Positions 23,429 to 34,984 of a DNA stretch of 64,000 nucleotides are shown in pieces. The translations under genes and the position numbers were made by a program. The notes under the pieces are model-generated. The model worked only from the letters and a program-made list of their open reading frames with translations, was not told the DNA's origin and made no database searches. Positions within the stretch are counted from its first letter, which is position 1, and every line of letters starts with the position of its first letter. Source of the DNA: Pleurodeles waltl (taxonomy: Eukaryota > Chordata > Amphibia > Caudata > Salamandridae); assembly GCF_031143425.1 (NCBI RefSeq), contig NC_090445.1, positions 1,193,966,691 to 1,194,030,690 on the forward strand, read 5' to 3'.

Positions 23429-26400
23429 AAAAAACTGGGAAAATCGGCATATCCAGTATTTTCATCAGATATGTACATTTGCGTTGTGTTTGGTATTCCC
23501 TGATTCTGTTCTTGGGGCGTTCCTTCTTGAGGTCTGTACTGATCTCGAGGAACATGTATTCTGGGTGTAGTTTTCCCAGTGGCCACATTATGTTTTAGAA
23601 CTGGGCACGTAACGTTCCCTTGTAAATCTTTAACATAATGTCCTGGTTTTTGACAATAGTTACAAACACCTTTAGAATTATTACCCTTTCTTTGTACCTG
23701 AGGTTGTGGCCCTGATTTGGGCATCACTGTTTGTGCCACTAGTGCTCTTAACTTAGTCTCCTTTACCCTAACCTTTTCGCTTTCTTCTTCCCCCCTTATC
23801 CTGTTTTGGTGGTATTGTAATATTCTTAGGACTTGGGAGGGACTTTGTGCTTGCCAGGAGCTCTCTACCTTCTGAACTCTTTCCCTTAACTTCGGGAGGC
23901 TGTTTTCCACCAATTTGGATACAAAAAGATGTGCTTATGAATCACTTTCTAATTTAAGACCACTATTGGCAGTGAAACATTTCTCTAATCTCGTATAATA
24001 ATCCCCTATTTCTTCACTGGCTTTTGTTTACAGGCGGAGATAGCATCCCAATCCTCTTTCCTTGTGGTAAGAAGTTGGGGCAACACTTTAAGAATAAGGG
24101 TCGGTGCTAATTTCACATCATCTGGTATGTCGGCTCCAGCTGTCCTGGCGTTGTCATTTGTCTCTAAGGCGGCCCAATTCAAATTAGCGTTATCCACTAA
24201 CCAGTCTTGTCCCCTTAATTTCTCATAAATACCTGGGGGCAGCAAATGTTTTAGTATAATTGTTAGATCTGTTAAGGTATATATTCCCATAGTAAGGACG
24301 TCTGTGAGTTCCTTAAAAAACCCAACAGGATCCTTAGAATGCAGTGGTACCATTTCTTTCATTTTCATTATTTCTAATTTAGTAAGAGGTGTATACACAA
24401 AAACTTTCTGCAATTCATTAGCAGCGTTTACTCTAGGATGGACCTCTCTGAGAGGGTATTGTCGATACATTTCTTTCTCCCTATAATCATTATTGCGGGC
24501 CCGAAGGAGTGTCCTAGCCACTTCATCATGATATTCCTGTCGTGCATCTAAAAATATGTTAAGGAAGTGTGGAGGATCTTGCAAAAAGGCCAAGGAGGTA
24601 CATTTGGATAACAAGTTTTCAAGGGCTGATTGATGGGGTCTGAAAACTCTATTCAGTGTCATCAAGTGTTGTGTCATGTACAGACTTGCTAACCTACGCT
24701 GGGTGAGGGGTAAACTAGAATATAACTGGGCTATAATGTCCGAATTATAAATCTTCGGTTGAGAAGTCCATAGGGTAGCAGAACGGACCAGTTCTTGTTC
24801 CTCGGTTGTCAATGGCGGTTCTTGTTCAAAGAACCAGTCTAGAGCTTCCTCAGTTTCCTCATATGATTCTTCGCTACTGGGAGGTTCTGGGAACGCGAGT
24901 AGGGAAGCAAACCTATCCCCTAGGGGTGGTACACATCGTACAGGGTGCTGTTTACTGATTTTCCTCTCGGGAGTTACTGTTCCTTCTTTAAATTTATGTC
25001 TATGTTCCCTCATGAGATCTAATAATTTGTTTAATTTGGAATCCACTCCTTCTCCCTTATCCCCCCCTTCCTCTTCCTCCGCCACCTCCTCCATTAAATC
25101 TTCTAATTTCGCCAGATTTCTTAATCTCTTAAATTGGAAGTATCGGGCAAATAGATATAACATGAAGGTGTATATATACATTTGTTGTTTTCTGTTTCTT
25201 CCTTTCAGAACATCTCGATAGGGAGTAGAGTCGCCCCCTCTTAACATGAATTCTAGCATACCATTGATATTATTTTGTACAGCGGGCATCTTTTCTATTT
25301 TTTTCCAAATGGCAACTAGGGGGTCATTCTGAGTCTGGCGGGCGGCGGAGGCCGCCCGCCAGACTTCCCCCCTCCAAAATACCGCTCCGCGGTCGAAAGA
25401 CCGCTGAGGGTATTTTGGCTTTTGCACTGGGCTGGCGGGCGACCGCCAAAAGGCCGCCCACCAGCCCAGTGCAAAAGACCCTTCCCACGAGGACGCCGGC
25501 TCAGAATTGAGCCGGCGGAGTGGGAAGGTGCGACGGGTGCAGTGGCACCCGTCGCGTATTTCAGTGTCTGCAATGCAGACACTGAAATACAAAGTGGGGC
25601 CCTCTTACGGGGGCCCGTGCAGTGCCCATGCCATTGGCATGGGCACTGCAGGGGCCCCCAGGGGCCCCACGACAACCCATACTGCCATCTGAACAGGATG
25701 GCGGCATGGGTTGTCAGAATCCCCCATGGCGGCGCAGCGAGCTGCGCCGCCATGGGGGATTCAAATGGGCAGCGGAAAACCGGCGGGAGACGGCTGGTTT
25801 TCGGCTTCTGACCGCGGCAAAACCGCCGCGGTCAGAATGCCCTGCGGGGCACCGCCAGCCTGTTGGCGGTGCTCCCGCCGACCTTGGCCCCGGCGGTAAG
25901 GAACCGCCGGGGTCAGAATCAGGCCCCTAGTCTTTTTCCCTCGTCCCCTAAGGCGGGGTATATTGTGGATAAGGGATCGTGTGGGCACTGTCCTTCTGGT
26001 TCTCCCCCTTCCGCTTCGTCCTTCTTATCCTTTTCTGCTATAGAGAGAAATCTCGCGGCTTCGGAGAGTTCCTCAACAGTTTCAGGAGAAACCACTGGTG
26101 GTAGATTATGTACGGGTAAGAGTGGTCGTGTATTGGTAGAATATGGGGGTGGCACATCTAATATGTCTATAAGCGCCAAATCATCAGGGGGCATAGGTGC
26201 ACTGGGAAGGAGAGGATTCTTTTTTGATTTATCGGGGCAGGAATTTTCACTACTTGGCAGTACGGGGTATAAACCTGTAACATTTCCTTGACTATCCCTT
26301 ATCATCTGCTCGAGAACTACCTCTTTTCCTTTCTCTTGTAGTTCCTCCTGTCTATTTTTTCCTGACATTCTCTGGGCTTTCTCAACTTTTCCTTGCGCTT

Positions 26401-26708
26401 TCTCTTGCCTCCGTTGGGCTTCTTTCCTCCACCATTCTATGGCCTCTAACTGGTCCTGTCTTGCTTTTCTCCTGAACAACTGTTCCTCTACTTTGAGGAC
26501 ATTTTCTATATCAAAAGTCCCCGTACCATTTAAATCGTTCTGCTAATTGACTAGTATATTCTACCCATAGGTCCAAGAATACAATGGCGGGCATACCATG
26601 TTTGTTATACATGAACCTGGCTGGAGTGTCCTTGGGTGGGAGTGCAATCGCCTTCTCTAACAATTTTTTCTCTTTTGCCCGATACTTGAATTTAGTAAAT
26701 AATGACAT
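23425..26708 (-). pseudogene. gag: ERV2 gag, split by a MITE and frameshifts
   Basis: The probable start is the ATG at 26708, opening a 65-codon matrix-like piece. A one-base shift near 26515 leads into a charged stretch with the late-domain motif PPPY near 26150. The 608-bp MITE at 25319-25926 then interrupts the coding sequence. Discounting it and one CTA copy, the frame continues into the capsid (25316 to 24006). A frameshift near 24008 and a stop at 23935-23937 precede the nucleocapsid part (23913-23425). That part has one knuckle, CX2CX4H, in which the position expected for the fourth ligand is Leu. At least four lesions make it non-functional. Confidence 0.82.
25319..25926. mobile_element. 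hairpin-chain MITE, copy 1 (in ERV2 gag)
   Basis: 608 bases starting GGGGGTCATTCTGA and ending in the imperfect inverse TCAGAATCAGGCCC. It is flanked by CTA at 25316-25318 and 25927-25929. The 3-bp duplication and ends suggest a PIF/Harbinger-type non-autonomous element. Nearly the whole length is a row of short hairpins. Examples are 25332-25346 with 25351-25365 (15-bp perfect arms), 25419-25435 with 25461-25477 (17 bp), 25556-25572 with 25574-25590 (17 bp), and 25716-25735 with 25743-25761. It has the opposite orientation to copy 2 at 55379. Open frames inside it are not genes. Confidence 0.85.
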
Positions 26709-27051
26709 TCTTAATATATGTCTGTACCGTTTCTGTTTAAACAGAAAACGTCTTGATACTTTTCAGCAGTACTCACCGAAAAGCAAACTCGTTATTCTTC
26801 GATCGAATCCAGACGCTGTGCGTTTTGAGGGATCTCGGACGTCTCGGACTCCTCTTCTCCTCGTTGTCGCACTCGGGTATGGACTTTCCTCGTCTCTCAC
26901 CGCCTCATGTGTATGCCGGGTGCTGGTCCGCCCCTGGGTCTCCGAGGGAGTTCGGTGGGAAATCCCCACCGGGTGCACCTAAAGTCCGTCGCGAGAGAGA
27001 GTAGGGGAAAAACCCGCGACCGGCAAAACCGGCGCGTGTAGAGAAGGGAAA

Positions 27052-27069
27052 GTCCCTTTTCGGGCGCCA
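27052..27069 (-). other. ERV2 primer-binding site (tRNA-Lys3-like)
   Basis: On the minus strand TGGCGCCCGAAAAGGGAC lies three bases inside the 5' LTR. It matches the tRNA-Lys3 primer site at 17 of 18 positions. Lysine priming is uncommon among gamma-type viruses. Confidence 0.85.
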
Positions 27070-27072
27070 AAA

Positions 27073-27688
27073 TGTGGTAAATAATTTAGAATACCTCTGA
27101 ATTTGCCTTGTAAGTTAAATAATAATAAAAAAAGGAAAGAGACGGGGTCCAAGATGTAGAGAATAATCAGGATTTATTCAATAACTCGAGTTAAGGGAGA
27201 GCTCCTTCACCAAGCGGGTTAGGGAGTAGTCTGTCTTACTTCGCGCAGCATAGAGCTTTTATACATTTTTCTACTACATGCAAACAAATGGCAGAGGTTC
27301 AATCATTTTCCACTAGTTAGGTATAAAAACATTTGTATGCCTCAGGGGAGAGGAGTGGGAGATTGCTTACAAACAAAAATGTGCAAAAACAGCTGAAGCG
27401 CATAATAGTGTGTAGTAAATGGCAGGTATGACCTTGTCCCAATTGCAGGTTATTCCGTGGAAATTAGTTTTTCTCAAAATTGGCTTAACTGCAGGTATGT
27501 GGCCGGTCTGGTATTCAGCCTTAGGCATATTGCACGATGTAGCTGCTTTCAAGCTGCATCTTTTTCTGCCTATTTCCTCTGCGACGGGGTGTTTAAAACA
27601 CTCACAAAATGGATGCCATATTCAATATAGTTGTCCTGATGTCAAATGAACAGTCGTTGCACGAAGGGTGAGAAACTATTTTCCCACA
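27073..27688 (-). repeat. ERV2 5' LTR
   Basis: 616 bases, near-identical to 17570-18183. It is flanked on the right by GAGT (27689-27692), matching 17566-17569. Confidence 0.92.
27173..27264 (-). promoter_or_regulatory. ERV2 5' LTR core promoter and poly-A signal
   Basis: Read on the minus strand, GTATAAAAG (27256-27264) is a good TATA box. AATAAA (27173-27178) follows about 80 bases downstream, giving the usual order of U3 promoter, R, and poly-A signal in an LTR. Confidence 0.65.
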
Positions 27689-27692
27689 GAGT

Positions 27693-27804
27693 GGATGTGG
27701 AGGACAAATGTACAGGGTAGTGAGAGGATGCACACTGGAGAGCTAATGTAAACGGTTCAGTGCAGACATTGAGGACAGAGAGCAGAGTACTCGATAGACA
27801 GCAC
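27693..27804. repeat. degenerate purine-rich minisatellite, segment 3
   Basis: GATGTGGAGGACAAATGTACAGGG and relatives continue the array between ERV2 and the Harbinger region. The right boundary is approximate. Confidence 0.55.
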
Positions 27805-28350
27805 ATTTGCTGTGCTGACGGCCTCCAACATACCGTGAGCGTGGCGGTATACCGCTACGGGTATTATGACCCACACAGAGAAATCCGCCACTATACAGAC
27901 ACCCACACAAGTCCGCCAGCCCAAAGGTCAGTGATAAATTGGCAGTACCAAAACTCACACCATTACGCCAACAGGAATACGCCCACAGTATCAGGACCCA
28001 CGAATCACTGCATCGGTCTTTCAACCGCAGTAAACCATTGGCCGTACACACCGCCGCCCTCAAAATACCCACACATTTACAAAACACCACCACATTGGAC
28101 GATTCAAACTACATTCAGCTGACACACATACACACACCACACACTCACACCACTATAAAACACACACCCACATTACCCACAACCCTTTCAACGAAAAAAA
28201 AGATAGCTAACTGAGAGAGACACAAGCCAGGAGCACCCACTCAATCTGAGCCACAGAACACCATCACCCATACACCATCCACGCACCTCACAGCACACAC
28301 CACAACACATCACCCCACACATCCTCACACATATCACTCCCACCACATCC

Positions 28351-29866
28351 ATGGCATCCCAAAGACACTCCAGGTTTTCAGAGGAGGAGCTAAAGGTCAT
28401 GGTGGAGGAAATTATCCGGGTAGAGCCACAGCTATTCGGATCACAGGTGCAGCAGACGTCCATTGCTAGGTAGACGGAGCTATGGCGGAGAATCATGGAC
28501 AGGGTCAACGCCGTGGGACAGCACCCAAGAACAAGGGATGACATCAGGAAGAGGTGGAATGACCTACAGGGGAAGGTGCGTTCCGTGGTTGCAAGACACC
28601 AGATAGCTGTACAGAGGACTGGCTGTGGACCCCCACCTCCTCCCCCACAACTAACAACATGAGAGGAGCAAGTCTTGGCAATAATGCATCCTGAGGGCCT
28701 TGCAGGAGTAGCAGGAGGACTGGACTCTGGTAAGTCATATCTTTACTACTATATCCCCACCCTACCTGCATGCCATCACACAAACTCCTACCCCTACCCT
28801 CACCCCCATCACTCCACCACCTCACATATACCCCACTATCACAACCCACCCACCCCAAAACCAAGCCCTGCATGTAACACCAATCCATGTACCCCCATCA
28901 CAGACCTGCATGGACACCCATCACAAAGCATGCCCATTAGAGAGAACCACCTAGCCCACAAAATCACCACGCACACAAGGCAAAGCTGACAGGGCAATCA
29001 CAGCCATACAGGGAAACACACCCCTGCACAAGATGCCACACGCAGATACAATAACACTGCATTTTCATCCCCACAGGACCCCTACACAACGTCACCGGAG
29101 AGGAGTTGCAGCAACATCCAGTCCCCCCCCCCCAGAGGAGGCCTACAGTGATGACAGCAGCTCTGCACGCCTGGATCACGATGACCAACCCGGCCCATCA
29201 GGGACCTCTGGACAGTCGGTTACCCTGCCACAGTCCCAACCCACCACAGATCCTCCCCCTCAGGAAACACCAGCACAGCACCCACCCAGCGGGCCCATGC
29301 CACTGTCCCCAGGACACGTCAATCAGCAGTGTGTCCACCACTACAGGGACCCTAGGCAACCCCAGGCAACCCCACAAACACAGGATGATCAGGGACCTGG
29401 GGTCTTTGGCAGTAGGCACACAGTTCAGGGGACAGAGGCACAGGACAACAAAGAAGCTGGGAAGACTGCTGTGCGACAGGGGGAGGACAGGCCCAGGGTC
29501 CTGACTCTCCAGGAGGCACTCACAAACATCCTGGGAGCATACCACCATTCCCAGGAGACCATGGGCCAGATACTGTACAAGTTGCAGGAGACCCAGCAGC
29601 TGCAGGAGGGACAGTACCTGGGGATCAGGGAGGACCTAAAAAACATCTACACCATCCTGGTCACCATTGCAGGGGTGCTGGCTAACATGGGCAACACCTT
29701 GACGGAGGCAGTGGCACAACAAAGAGCCCCTGACACTAGCCACACTGAAGAACAGCCCTCCACCTCCGCCGGCGCTAGTGGACAGGAGGCTCCGCCACAG
29801 GACCAATCGGCCACCAGCACCCCACCCACTGCAGAAAGAGAACCACCCCGCAAACGGTCCCTGTGA
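28351..29866 (+). pseudogene. Harbinger Myb/SANT-like gene 1 (broken)
   Basis: In Harbinger transposons this protein binds the ends and brings the transposase to the nucleus. Exon 1 (28351-28729) starts ATG and encodes a trihelix Myb/SANT-like domain (RFSEEELKVMVEEI, then RKRWNDLQGKV). The intron is 28730-29076 (GT..AG). Exon 2 runs to the TGA at 29864-29866 and encodes an acidic, proline/glutamine-rich linker, a helical stretch (about 29510-29710) and a basic C-terminus (PPRKRSL). In-frame stops at 28471-28473 and 28660-28662, and a shift at the C run near 29126-29136, break the gene. Confidence 0.75.
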
Positions 29867-30381
29867 TCCAGGCAGAAGGCAGAGAGCATTGCCAAGACCC
29901 CCGCCAGGAAATAGGACTCTCCTGATTGTCACCCTTCTGTCCCACTTTGTCACCCTGTCCACCTTGAACTGCCATTACTCCCCTTCCTATGCCCCATTGG
30001 ATAAGGCAACTGTGATACCAAGAGACTGGACTCTAACTGGACATTCCTCCACCATCACCCCAGCCCATTGCATACCCCCCTCTACGTATGAGCACTTAAA
30101 TAAACACCCTTGGAATAAATACAAATCTTGAGCCTGTCAAATGACTGAAATATGTATTAGTACAACAGTTTGAAAACCTTTCAAGTCATATGTACAGTTA
30201 TATAAACATTGGTATGACCTTTAGTGGGCAGCAGTAAACATACCAGGAGCCAGAGTGGGCCACAGAGATCTGAAATTAGAGATGCCAAAGGGTACAGTAA
30301 GTGGCCATAGACATAGGGAAATCAGGCTGCCATGTACAATGTCCAACAGAAAACTGAAAAGTAAAGTGAAGTTACAGTGTC

Positions 30382-31555
30382 TTACCTGTGTGTCACTGGA
30401 AAGTACTGCTGGATGATATTACTTCTGTTGTCCACATCTTCTTCCTCTGCCTCCTCTTCCTCACTGTCCGTAGGCTCCACCGCTGCCACAAGCCCATCTC
30501 CAGGCTCATCCTCCTGCAGAAAAGGCACTTGGCGTCTCAAGGCCATGTTGCGAAACATGCAACATGCAACGATGATCTGGCACACCTTCTTGGGTGAGTA
30601 GTACAGGGATCCACCGGTCAGATGGAGGCACCGAACCTGGCCTTCAGGAGGCTGAAGGTCCTCTCAATTATCCTCCTAGTTCGCCCAGGTGCCTCAATGT
30701 AATGTTCCTCTGCTCTTGTCCTGGCATTCCTCACTGGGGTCTGTAGCCATGAGAGGTTGGGTTAAACAGAGTCACCTGCAAATATCGAGGGACAACAGTC
30801 AGGCACACACTAGCCCTTAGGGACAACCCCATACCCACACACCAACATATACTGGGTGGGGACCTTGGGCTCAGCTATTAGCCACACCCAGTGCCTGTGG
30901 AGTTGGCCCATCACATATGGGATGCTGCTATTCCTCAAGATAAAGGAGTCATGCACAGAGCCAGGATACTTGGCATTCACATGGGAGATGTACTGGTCCT
31001 CCAAACACACCATCTGCACATTCATAGAGTGATAGCTTTTTTTATTCCTGAACACTTGTTTATTTCACCGGGGGCAGGCGGGGTGGAACATGTGTACCAT
31101 CTATGGCATCAATGATGTTTGGGATATGTCCCAGGGCATAAAAGTCTGCTTTCACTCTGGACAGATCCTCCACCTGGGGGAATACAATGTAGCTGCGCAT
31201 GTGTTTAAGCAGGGCTGACAACACTCTGGTCAACACGTTTGAGAACATAGGCTGAGACATCCCTGATGCCATGGCCACTGTTGTTTGGAAGGAACCACTT
31301 GCCAGGAAATGGAGCACTGACAGGACCTCCACTAGAGGGGGGGGGGGATACCTGTGGGCTGGCGGATAGCTGACATCAGGTCTGGCTCCAATTGGGCACA
31401 CAGTTCTTGGATTGTGGCCCGATCAAGTCTGTATGTATGTTAGTATAATGTGTCTGTCCTCCATTGTCGCAAGGTCCACCATGGGTCTGTACACAGGAGG
31501 ATGTCTCCATCTCATATTCATCCTCAGTGGTTAAAGCCTATGGAGGAAAACGGTG
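30382..31555 (-). pseudogene. HARBI1-like: HARBI1-type Harbinger transposase (broken)
   Basis: DDE nuclease of PIF/Harbinger elements. Reading the minus strand, the N-terminal block (RLDRATIQELCAQLEPDL) lies near 31390-31440, and then the frame shifts at a G/C run (31338-31347). The 31401-31060 part has SGSFQTTVAMASGMSQ and AIDGTHV with the first catalytic Asp. The 31055-30810 part has YPGSVHDSFIL with the second. The RRIIERTFSLLKARF block with the glutamate is at about 30640-30700 in another frame. The C-terminal ACCMFRNMALRRQ with an acidic tail runs to 30382. The expected GDSGY-like motif is altered. Several frame changes, some perhaps introns, leave no intact protein. Confidence 0.8.
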
Positions 31556-31981
31556 AGCAGAGGGTCTCAATAACACATCTAGTGCAATAATGATGCATTT
31601 CTTCCTTTACAGAACCAGTATGTGAATCCAAGAGTCAGTTGCTGTGCCAATGTCTGCTGTGACGCAGTTAGGTGCCATGGCCTGTGCCCCCCTGAAATGG
31701 CGGCTGCCTGACCCGTGAGGAGGGACAAGTGAAAATGAGGTAATTCCGTTGGCGTTGTGCACCATTGCGATAGGCGGTCAACGACCACCACGCAACTTCG
31801 CACTGATTATCATTGGGCCCTATGGGTTCTAGGACCAATGGCGATGTACGCAGGCGGTGATGGTATGCACCGCCGCGGACGTTACCACCATTTTCTATCT
31901 CTTCACTCACCTGCTAACTGACCTTTAACAGGAGAGGACCTACACTGCAAGTGCTGCTGTTACCTGTGTCTGGAAGTGACA

Positions 31982-33194
31982 ATGGCTCATGTGTCAGGGA
32001 AAAGGGGGCCCCTGCCTTCACTGCAGAGTCGCTGGAGAGACTGGTGGATGGGGTCCTACCCCAGTACACGTTACTCTACGGTCCTCCAGACAAACAGGTG
32101 AGTACACTGTGAGCATGATGCGTGGGCCATGAATGTATGAATTGCTGTGTGTGTAAGACCCGTGTAGGGGTGGGTCTGAGGGGTCCTGGCCAGAGTGCTG
32201 CATGTATGGTGGTCAATGTATGTGTGATAGTGGATGGGAGGGATATGGTGGGCCATGCGTGTGACGGTTCGGATGGTATTACTAATCCCTTCTCTGCTTT
32301 ATTGTTCCTGCAGGTCAGTGCCCATCAGAAAAAGGGTATTTGGCGTGCCATCGCCAAGGAGGTGCGGACCCTGGGGGTCTTTGACAGGCAGAGCACCCAC
32401 TGCCGCAAACGGTGGGAGGACCTGTGCCACTGGGCAAGGAAGACGGCGGAGGCCCAGCTGGGGCAGGCCTCCCAACGAGGAAGGGGTGCCCGTCGTACTC
32501 TGACCCCCCTGATGTTCCGCATCCTGGCGGTGGCCTATCCGGAGTTGGATGGGCGCCTGAGGGCATCACAGCAGCCACAAGGGGGTGAGTACAAATTCTG
32601 ATTCAGTACTTTGCGCGAGTTAAGGTGTTACCTTGGTGGGGATGTAGGCTGTGGGTGCCCCTAGGCCAGGGTGAATATGGCAGGGGAGGTCATTTGTTGG
32701 GCAGGCTCTGAAGCACTCCAAACCCAATAGTGTTAGTGGGCATCTACTACTGGTCAGGGCCCTGTTTGTTTCAGGTGTGCAGCTGATGGCGTTAGGCATT
32801 GTACCCCAATGGCTGGTGACTGGCATTGTAACTGGTAGTGCATGGAATAGTGCATAGGGCTGTTCCCTGTGAGTTGTGTACGCCAACTGTAGTGTTCTTG
32901 CTGGCATTGACCAAGTGTATCCTTTGTCTACCCCCCCCCCCACTTTTTGTTTTGTCACCCTGTCCTTGTGTGCATTAGCATCATCTGGCGGAGGAGCAGA
33001 GGCACAGGCGACGGAGGGAGCTGCATCCCACATGGGCCTGGAGGCCGAATCCACCGACGGTGACGGCACCAGTGGGACGGAGGGTGAGGGGAGCACCACG
33101 ACGAGGACAGGAGGGGACACCATAGACAGCGACTCCTCCTCCGATGGAAGCTCCCTGGCGGTGGCGGACACCTCTATGCCCACCCCAACAACAG
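31982..33194 (+). pseudogene. Harbinger-associated SANT/Myb-like gene 2, exons 1-3
   Basis: Exon 1 (31982-32097) starts ATG and ends at a GT donor. A one-base shift near its G/C run moves the conserved part (ESLERLVDGVLPQYTLLYG) out of the ATG frame. Exon 2 (32314-32584), bounded by AG and GTGAGT, is intact and encodes the core of a trihelix/Myb-like domain (GIWRAIAKEV, STHCRKRWEDL, then GRGARRTLTP). Exon 3 (32979 to about 33194) encodes an acidic Ser/Gly/Thr-rich linker. The gene diverges from the transposase at 31555, so the roughly 430 bases between them probably hold a bidirectional promoter. Confidence 0.7.
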
Positions 33195-33273
33195 GTACAG
33201 CCACCACCCCCCTACCAGCACCACACTCCCAGCAGCCCCTCAGTGTGTTTCCAGTGCCCGCTCAACCAGGAGG

Positions 33274-34670
33274 GTGGGCATCTCCTTCGCCCCAGGCACC
33301 TCAGGCGCTGCCCCAGTCAGCCCTGCTGCCCTCAGTGAGGAGGCTATTGACCTCCTGATATCCCTCACTGTAGGGCAGTCAACCATTCTGAATGCCATCC
33401 AGGGTGTCGAGAGGCATTTGCAACAAACAAATGCATACCTGGAGGGCATTCACTCTGGCGTGGCGGCCCACACAGAGAGCATTTCAGGCTCTGGCCTCCG
33501 CACTGATGGCAGCCATTGTCCCTGTCTCCAGCCTCCCCCCTCCAACTTCCTCTACCCAGTCCCAATCCCCTCAACCCCAACCTATCCCAAGCACACCTTC
33601 AGACCAGCATTCACCCAAATCAACACACAGAAGTGGCTCAGGCAAACACAAGCAACACACTTCATCTCACAGGCACTTACACAAGCACCATCCCCATGCA
33701 GACACCCCAACATCCACTGCCTCCACTGTGTCCCCCCCTCCTCCTGGTCCACCTCCCTCCCTGTAGCGTCTCCACTCACACCTGCATGCACTATATCCTC
33801 ATCCACTACCTCCATCACCAGCACGCCCATCACTACACACCCCTCACTGGCAGTCACCACCCCCACATCCATGCACACGTCCCCTGTGTCCTCTCCCAGT
33901 GTGTCTGTGACCCCTCCTCCCAAAGTACACAAACGCAATCACCCGCCCACCCAACAGCCATCCACCTCACAATAACCTCCAGCCCATGCACCTGCACCCA
34001 AACTCAGCAGACAGACACCTCCTACAACCACTCCCTCTTCCTCCACTCCCAGACCTTCTCCCTCGTCCCACCCAATTGTCCCTAAGAAGATTTTCCTTGC
34101 AAACATTGACCTCTTCCCTACCTCTCCCTCCCTCCCCGTCCTTCCCCTCAGGCCAGGGTGGCCAAAACCCAGCCTAGCACCTCAGCCACCAAGTCCACGT
34201 CCGCTGTGGTTCCTGCAGCTGTCAGAGGATCAAAGGGGGCACCCGTCCGCCAAGCCAGTGTGCCTCCAACCCTTGCCAAGGCAAAATCCATTCTGCCACC
34301 TGGCAAGGTGAAGAAGGGGACAGCATCCAGAAAGGGGAAGGAGCCACAACCACCCAGCAAGGCCACCTTAAAGACTCTAGCTGCCAGACCCAAGGTGACA
34401 CCACCATCTTCCAAGGTGAGGAAGGGGCACAAAACACCAGGCAAGGCACTTCACCCGTCCGAGGCTGCAGGTGAAGGGCTGGTGGCTACCAGCACAACTG
34501 CCAGCACCGCCGCCTGCACCGCAGCCAGCACTGCCGCAAGCACCAACACTGTCAGCAGCAGCAGCCCCAGTGGGCAGCCGTCTGAGGCTGCAGGAGAGGG
34601 GCTGGAGCCTCCCTCCACCACTGGCAGCACCCCCAGCAGCACCGGCACTAGCACCACAGTGCAGACGTAG
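33274..34670 (+). pseudogene. C-terminal part of SANT-like gene 2: helical and lysine/proline-rich regions
   Basis: The 33274-33480 part encodes a leucine-rich helical stretch (AIDLLISLTVGQSTILNAIQ, then VERHLQQTNAYLEG), similar in position to the multimerisation region of other Harbinger Myb-like proteins. A Pro/Ser/Thr/His-rich low-complexity stretch follows and changes frame. The 34158-34670 frame encodes a basic tail rich in K, P, A and S (PPGKVKKGTASRKGKEP), then an Ala/Ser/Thr-rich end. It resembles histone H1 tails in composition only. Whether the basic frame belongs to the same transcript is inferred from adjacency. Confidence 0.45.
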
Positions 34671-34794
34671 CTGCCACCAGATGGACTCTAGCCCTGCCTC
34701 CATGGACTATCATGCATCCTGGTAACTGCAAATCTCGTGGCTCAGACACCCAGGTGAGGGACTGTGAACTGCCACACCCCAAGTGTTGCATCAC

Positions 34795-34984
34795 TGGGCA
34801 CAAAGCCCCCTCCAGAACCTGTGGAGAAGGCATCCACTCACCCTATCCTTGGCAGGATGGAGCACAATGGGCACCAAGCCCCCTCCAGAACCTGTGGAGA
34901 AGGCATCCACTCACCCTATCCTTGGCAGGATGAAGCACACTGGGCACAAAGCCCCCTCCAGAACCAGTGGAGAAAGGCATCGAC
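34795..34984. repeat. 73-bp tandem repeat, about 2.6 copies
   Basis: The word GCCCCCTCCAGAACC starts at 34805, 34878 and 34951, a constant 73-base step. The units are nearly identical, so the duplication is recent. Confidence 0.85.

Larger units (their letters stand above)
17570..27688 (-). mobile_element. ERV2: young class I (gamma-type) endogenous retrovirus
   Basis: A complete provirus on the minus strand: 5' LTR 27073-27688, tRNA-Lys primer site 27052-27069, gag, pro-pol, env, polypurine tract, 3' LTR 17570-18183. By eye the LTRs differ at about ten positions plus a 2-base indel in about 615, so it integrated recently relative to ERV1. A single zinc-knuckle region, PPPY late motif, gamma-like RT and integrase, and an envelope with CWxC and CX6CC motifs place it in class I. 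A 608-bp MITE sits inside gag. Remaining damage is a handful of one-base frameshifts and stop codons. Confidence 0.9.

Noticed and set aside
25422..25811. Open frames on both strands at the hairpin-chain MITE
   Set aside because: Perfect hairpins make both strands similarly open. The frames follow the palindromes and show no protein features. The apparent N-terminus of the ERV2 capsid frame (about residues 1-90) also comes from this MITE.
29033..29866. Independent host gene with a 277-codon frame
   Set aside because: It is explained as exon 2 of the Harbinger Myb-like gene, with a splice acceptor at 29076 and a conserved basic C-terminus next to the transposase.
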